A stretch of DNA of 7,345 bases, from NCBI GenBank assembly GCA_012799755.1, contig JAAZKQ010000413.1, positions 1-7,345 of the forward strand, written 5' to 3'. Position numbers and translations under genes: made by a program. Under the pieces are notes generated by a model. It saw only the letters and a program-made list of their open reading frames with translations. It ran no database searches and had not been told where the DNA came from. Position 1 is the first letter of the stretch. Each line of letters begins with the position of its first letter. Shown here piece by piece: positions 5,009 to 7,345 of the stretch. This DNA comes from Lentisphaerota bacterium. GTDB lineage: Bacteria; Verrucomicrobiota; Lentisphaeria; Oligosphaerales; Oligosphaeraceae.

Positions 5009-5986
5009 ATGGACGAGCGCAAGCAATCCATCATAGACCATCTTGAAGAACTGCGCATGCGGATACTCAAGTCGCTCGCTTGCGTAATCCTTTTTTTCGC
5101 GCCGGGCTACGTTCTGGCACAGCCGTCAATTGAGGCCCTCAAGCGCTATGCGGCGCCGCCCGGAGTGAAGTTTTACTACATGGAGCCGATGGCGCTGTTT
5201 TTCACCCGCATGAAGCTCGGGCTGGTCTATGCGTGCCTGTTCTCGCTTCCGGTGATCGCCTATCAGATTTGGCGCTTCGTGGCACCGGGGCTGTATCGCC
5301 AAGAGCGCTATTACATCAGCCGTCTGAGCGGTGTGAGCACCCTGCTGTTTTTGTTGGGCGTGGCCTTTTCGCTGTTCGGCGTTTTTCCGATGCTGATGCG
5401 CTTTTCCTACGGCATGTCCACCGATGACATCGCGCCGATGCTGCAAGTTGACAGCGTCATCAGCATGGCCGCCCTGCTGTCGCTGGGCTTCGGCATCATG
5501 TTCCAACTGCCGATCATTGTCTTTTTCTGCGTCATCAGCGGCATCATCCCGCTTGATGCCATGCACAAGGCCCGGCCTTTCATCGTGCTGATCATCTTCG
5601 TGCTGGCGGCGATACTCACCCCGCCGGACGTAATCAGCCAGCTTTGCATGGGCGTGCCCACTTGGCTGATCTTCGAAATCAGCCTCCTGACCGTCAGCAG
5701 ATACGCCCGCAAACAAAAGACCGAAAGCAACGACGAGGACGAGGAGACTAGCGATGACAGGAACGACGCAGAGAACAATAAGCACGACAGAACCGCCGCC
5801 ACGACTGCCGCCACCGCCATATCCGAAGAGCCCGGCTGGCTGGCGCCGGACGGCAGCAACAGCGATATCTATCCCAACGACATGATCAGCGGCGGCGAGC
5901 CGCTTGCGGACGTACATCCGGGGCGGGTCCGCCATCTCGGCCCCGGTCGCCGCGGCCGTGCCGGCAAGGGCCGTCGCCGCAGCTAA
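5009..5986 (+). CDS. tatC: Twin-arginine translocase receptor subunit TatC, with long C-terminal extension
   Basis: TatC binds RR signal peptides at the inner membrane and recruits TatA. The order of family landmarks is complete: HLEELRMR near the N-terminus (E14), WRFVAPGLYRQER (F90, E99, matching E. coli F94 and E103), FGIMFQLPI (Q166, where E. coli has E170), and ILTPPDVISQ (D207). Six membrane helices fit the hydrophobic stretches up to about residue 230. After RYARKQK comes an unusual hydrophilic tail of about 90 residues: acidic (NDEDEETSDD), then Ala/Thr-rich, then a basic end (GRRGRAGKGRRRS). E. coli TatC ends at about 258 residues. The start is uncertain: ATG 5009 gives 325 aa and fits family N-termini, but its GGAG is only 2 nt away. 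An in-frame GTG at 4973 would add 12 residues and also lacks a good binding site. The downstream phosphatase begins 18 nt after the stop. Confidence 0.94.
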   Translation: MDERKQSIIDHLEELRMRILKSLACVILFFAPGYVLAQPSIEALKRYAAPPGVKFYYMEPMALFFTRMKLGLVYACLFSLPVIAYQIWRFVAPGLYRQERYYISRLSGVSTLLFLLGVAFSLFGVFPMLMRFSYGMSTDDIAPMLQVDSVISMAALLSLGFGIMFQLPIIVFFCVISGIIPLDAMHKARPFIVLIIFVLAAILTPPDVISQLCMGVPTWLIFEISLLTVSRYARKQKTESNDEDEETSDDRNDAENNKHDRTAATTAATAISEEPGWLAPDGSNSDIYPNDMISGGEPLADVHPGRVRHLGPGRRGRAGKGRRRS

Positions 5987-6004
5987 TTTTTCGCGAGGAC
6001 TTTC

Positions 6005-6628
6005 ATGATAGTAACTGTAGTCAGACATGGCCAGACCGTCGCCAACGAAACCAACACCATCCAGGGCCAGAGCGACACCGCGCTGAATGCCTTTGGCATC
6101 AAGCAGGCAGAACGCCTGGCTGAGCGCTTGCGCGGCACCAGCTTCGCGGCAGTCTACAGCAGCGACCTGTCGCGCGCGATGGACACCGCCCGCATCATTG
6201 TTCCCGACCAGGCGCCCATACCCACGCCGGCCTTGCGCGAATGGCACCTCGGCGCCTGGCAGGGCATGAGCTCCAAGGAAGTCCGCGAGCGTTTTCCCGG
6301 CGAGATGGAGGCCTTCCTCAACGACCGCCCCGGCCTCCGCGTCACCGGCGGCGAAACCAAGAGCGAAGTCTACAAACGCGCGGCGGACTTTTTGCGCTCG
6401 CTGCCGGCCAAGCACGCCGACGAGCATTTGCTGGTGGTCAGCCATTGCGGACTGATCCGCGCACTGCTCAAGGAGGTTCTGGCGGCATCCGGGCCATGGC
6501 CGCGACAGCCGCAGGTGGCCAACGCCTCCATCAGCCGTTTCGTCTATGCAAAAGGCCTCTGGCAGTTGGCCTGCTGGAACGACACCGCGCACCTGCAAGG
6601 CTTGGAGTCCAGCAGTGGCAACTATTGA
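6005..6628 (+). CDS. Histidine phosphatase family protein (phosphoglycerate-mutase-like)
   Basis: A 207-aa cytoplasmic protein of the cofactor-independent-of-metal histidine phosphatase superfamily (branch 1). The RHGQT motif near the N-terminus supplies the phospho-accepting H8 and R7. YSSDLSRAMDTA (51-62) supplies the second arginine (R57), REWHLGAWQG (78-87) the acid E79, and VVSHCG (144-149) the second catalytic histidine H147. Family members include alpha-ribazole phosphatase, phosphoserine phosphatases and broad-specificity phosphatases; the sequence does not decide between them. There are no cobalamin genes nearby to favour a CobC role. The start ATG 6005 has GAGGA 5 nt upstream. It follows tatC closely, and its last 14 nt overlap the next gene, so the three are probably one transcript. 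Confidence 0.93.
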   Translation: MIVTVVRHGQTVANETNTIQGQSDTALNAFGIKQAERLAERLRGTSFAAVYSSDLSRAMDTARIIVPDQAPIPTPALREWHLGAWQGMSSKEVRERFPGEMEAFLNDRPGLRVTGGETKSEVYKRAADFLRSLPAKHADEHLLVVSHCGLIRALLKEVLAASGPWPRQPQVANASISRFVYAKGLWQLACWNDTAHLQGLESSSGNY

Positions 6629-7345
6629 CAAACAGCGCAACGCTGCTGAACGCGAGGCCATGGCGCTCTACGACGCCTGCCGGCTCTGCCCGCGACAATG
6701 CGGCGTCAACCGCAACGCCGGCGAACGCGGCGTCTGCGGCGAGAGCAGCGACTGCCGTATCGCCTCTTTCACGGCGCATTTCGGCGAAGAGCCGACCCTC
6801 AGCGGCCGCCTCGGCTCCGGCACCATCTTCTTCAGCGGCTGCTCCTGCGGCTGCTTCTTCTGCCAGAACTATCAGATCTCCCAAGAGCACCTCGGCCGGA
6901 CGCTGAACCACGACGAGCTGTACAACGAAGCCAAGAGGCTGATTGCGCGCGGCGTGCACAACCTCAACTTCGTCACCCCGGAACACTGGTGGCCGCATAT
7001 CAGCGTGCTGTGCCGCCGGCTGCGCGCCGAAGGCGAGTCATTGCCTTTCGTGTGGAACAGTTCGGGCTACTTCCTTACGGAATGGCTCGACCGGCAATGC
7101 CAACTATTCGATATCTTTCTGCCGGACTACAAATTCGCCGATCCGGCACTGGCTGAGGCCTGCATGGGCGACAGTCGCTACCCCGACCTGGCATTGGCCG
7201 GTATTTGCCGGCTGGCGGAACGAGTAGGCTTTCTGCGACCTTGGGACGAAAGTGGCGACATCTGCGCCGGCCGCGGCCTGATGGTACGGCATCTGGTGCT
7301 GCCCGGACAAGTCGAAAACAGCCTGCGCGTGCTCGACAAGCTCGC
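6615..7345 (+). CDS. Radical SAM protein, PflA-like (COG1313 type), 3'-truncated by window edge
   Basis: The frame is open for 243 codons to the window end. A cysteine cluster comes first (C22, C25, C29, C41, C47: CRLCPRQCGVNR ... GVCGE), then FFSGCSCGCFFCQNYQIS with the radical SAM CxxxCxxC (C76, C80, C83). Further family blocks are NFVTPEHW, PFVWNSSGY, DIFLPDYKFAD and RGLMVRHLVLPG. This combination is typical of the COG1313 group of proteins called PflX or putative pyruvate-formate-lyase-activating enzyme. They bind a 4Fe-4S cluster and cleave S-adenosylmethionine to a radical, but their targets are mostly unknown. Start: GTG 6615 with GGAG (6604-6607) 7 nt upstream, overlapping the phosphatase gene by 14 nt. 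ATG 6660 is the alternative but would have a poor binding site. No glycyl-radical enzyme gene is visible here to serve as substrate. Confidence 0.9.
   Translation, partial: MATIDKQRNAAEREAMALYDACRLCPRQCGVNRNAGERGVCGESSDCRIASFTAHFGEEPTLSGRLGSGTIFFSGCSCGCFFCQNYQISQEHLGRTLNHDELYNEAKRLIARGVHNLNFVTPEHWWPHISVLCRRLRAEGESLPFVWNSSGYFLTEWLDRQCQLFDIFLPDYKFADPALAEACMGDSRYPDLALAGICRLAERVGFLRPWDESGDICAGRGLMVRHLVLPGQVENSLRVLDKL

Noticed and set aside
5126..6661. Long antisense frame (511 codons) opposite tatC and the phosphatase gene
   Set aside because: It is an antisense shadow of two well-recognised genes in GC-rich DNA; its translation is low-complexity (Ala, Gly, Arg, His, Gln) with no domain.

Overview
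The window looks like chromosomal DNA from a Gram-negative-type bacterium. It carries a sigma-54 activator and a twin-arginine translocation (Tat) locus with tatA and tatC but no recognisable tatB. The absence of tatB, together with intergenic DNA full of short GC-rich hairpins and interspersed repeats, argues mildly against a typical gamma- or betaproteobacterium. A PVC-group or deltaproteobacterial lineage would fit, but this is a low-confidence inference.

Left part (1-3459), minus strand: four genes probably read as one operon in the order DEDDh 3'-5' exonuclease (3459-2920), sigma-54 enhancer-binding protein with an unusual N-terminal domain (2917-1445), 15-cysteine zinc-ribbon protein (1429-986), and a DUF262 (GmrSD/ParB-like) protein running off the left edge (867-1). 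The first two genes are tightly coupled and GC-rich. The last two are clearly AT-richer, with a sharp change right at the end of the activator gene. The activator's N-terminal domain resembles a degenerate DHH phosphoesterase. That suggests a sensor of small nucleotides or nucleic-acid breakdown products, paired with a nuclease upstream and a DUF262 protein downstream. This is the most interesting part of the window and could be an inducible defence or nucleic-acid-stress locus (inference).

Middle (3460-4167): a 183/182-bp unit repeated twice in tandem, with a terminal 20-bp motif that recurs at 4048-4067 and, inverted, at 4601-4620. A long minus-strand reading frame across the repeats is not believed to be a gene.

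Right part (4168-7345), plus strand: tatA, about 600 bp of non-coding hairpin-rich DNA, tatC with a long hydrophilic C-terminal tail, a histidine-phosphatase-family protein, and a radical SAM protein of the PflA-like COG1313 type that runs off the right edge. tatC, the phosphatase and the radical SAM gene are closely packed (18-nt gap, then a 14-nt overlap) and are probably co-transcribed. TatA and TatC would form a minimal Tat translocase in the inner membrane. The other two proteins are cytoplasmic enzymes with unknown substrates.
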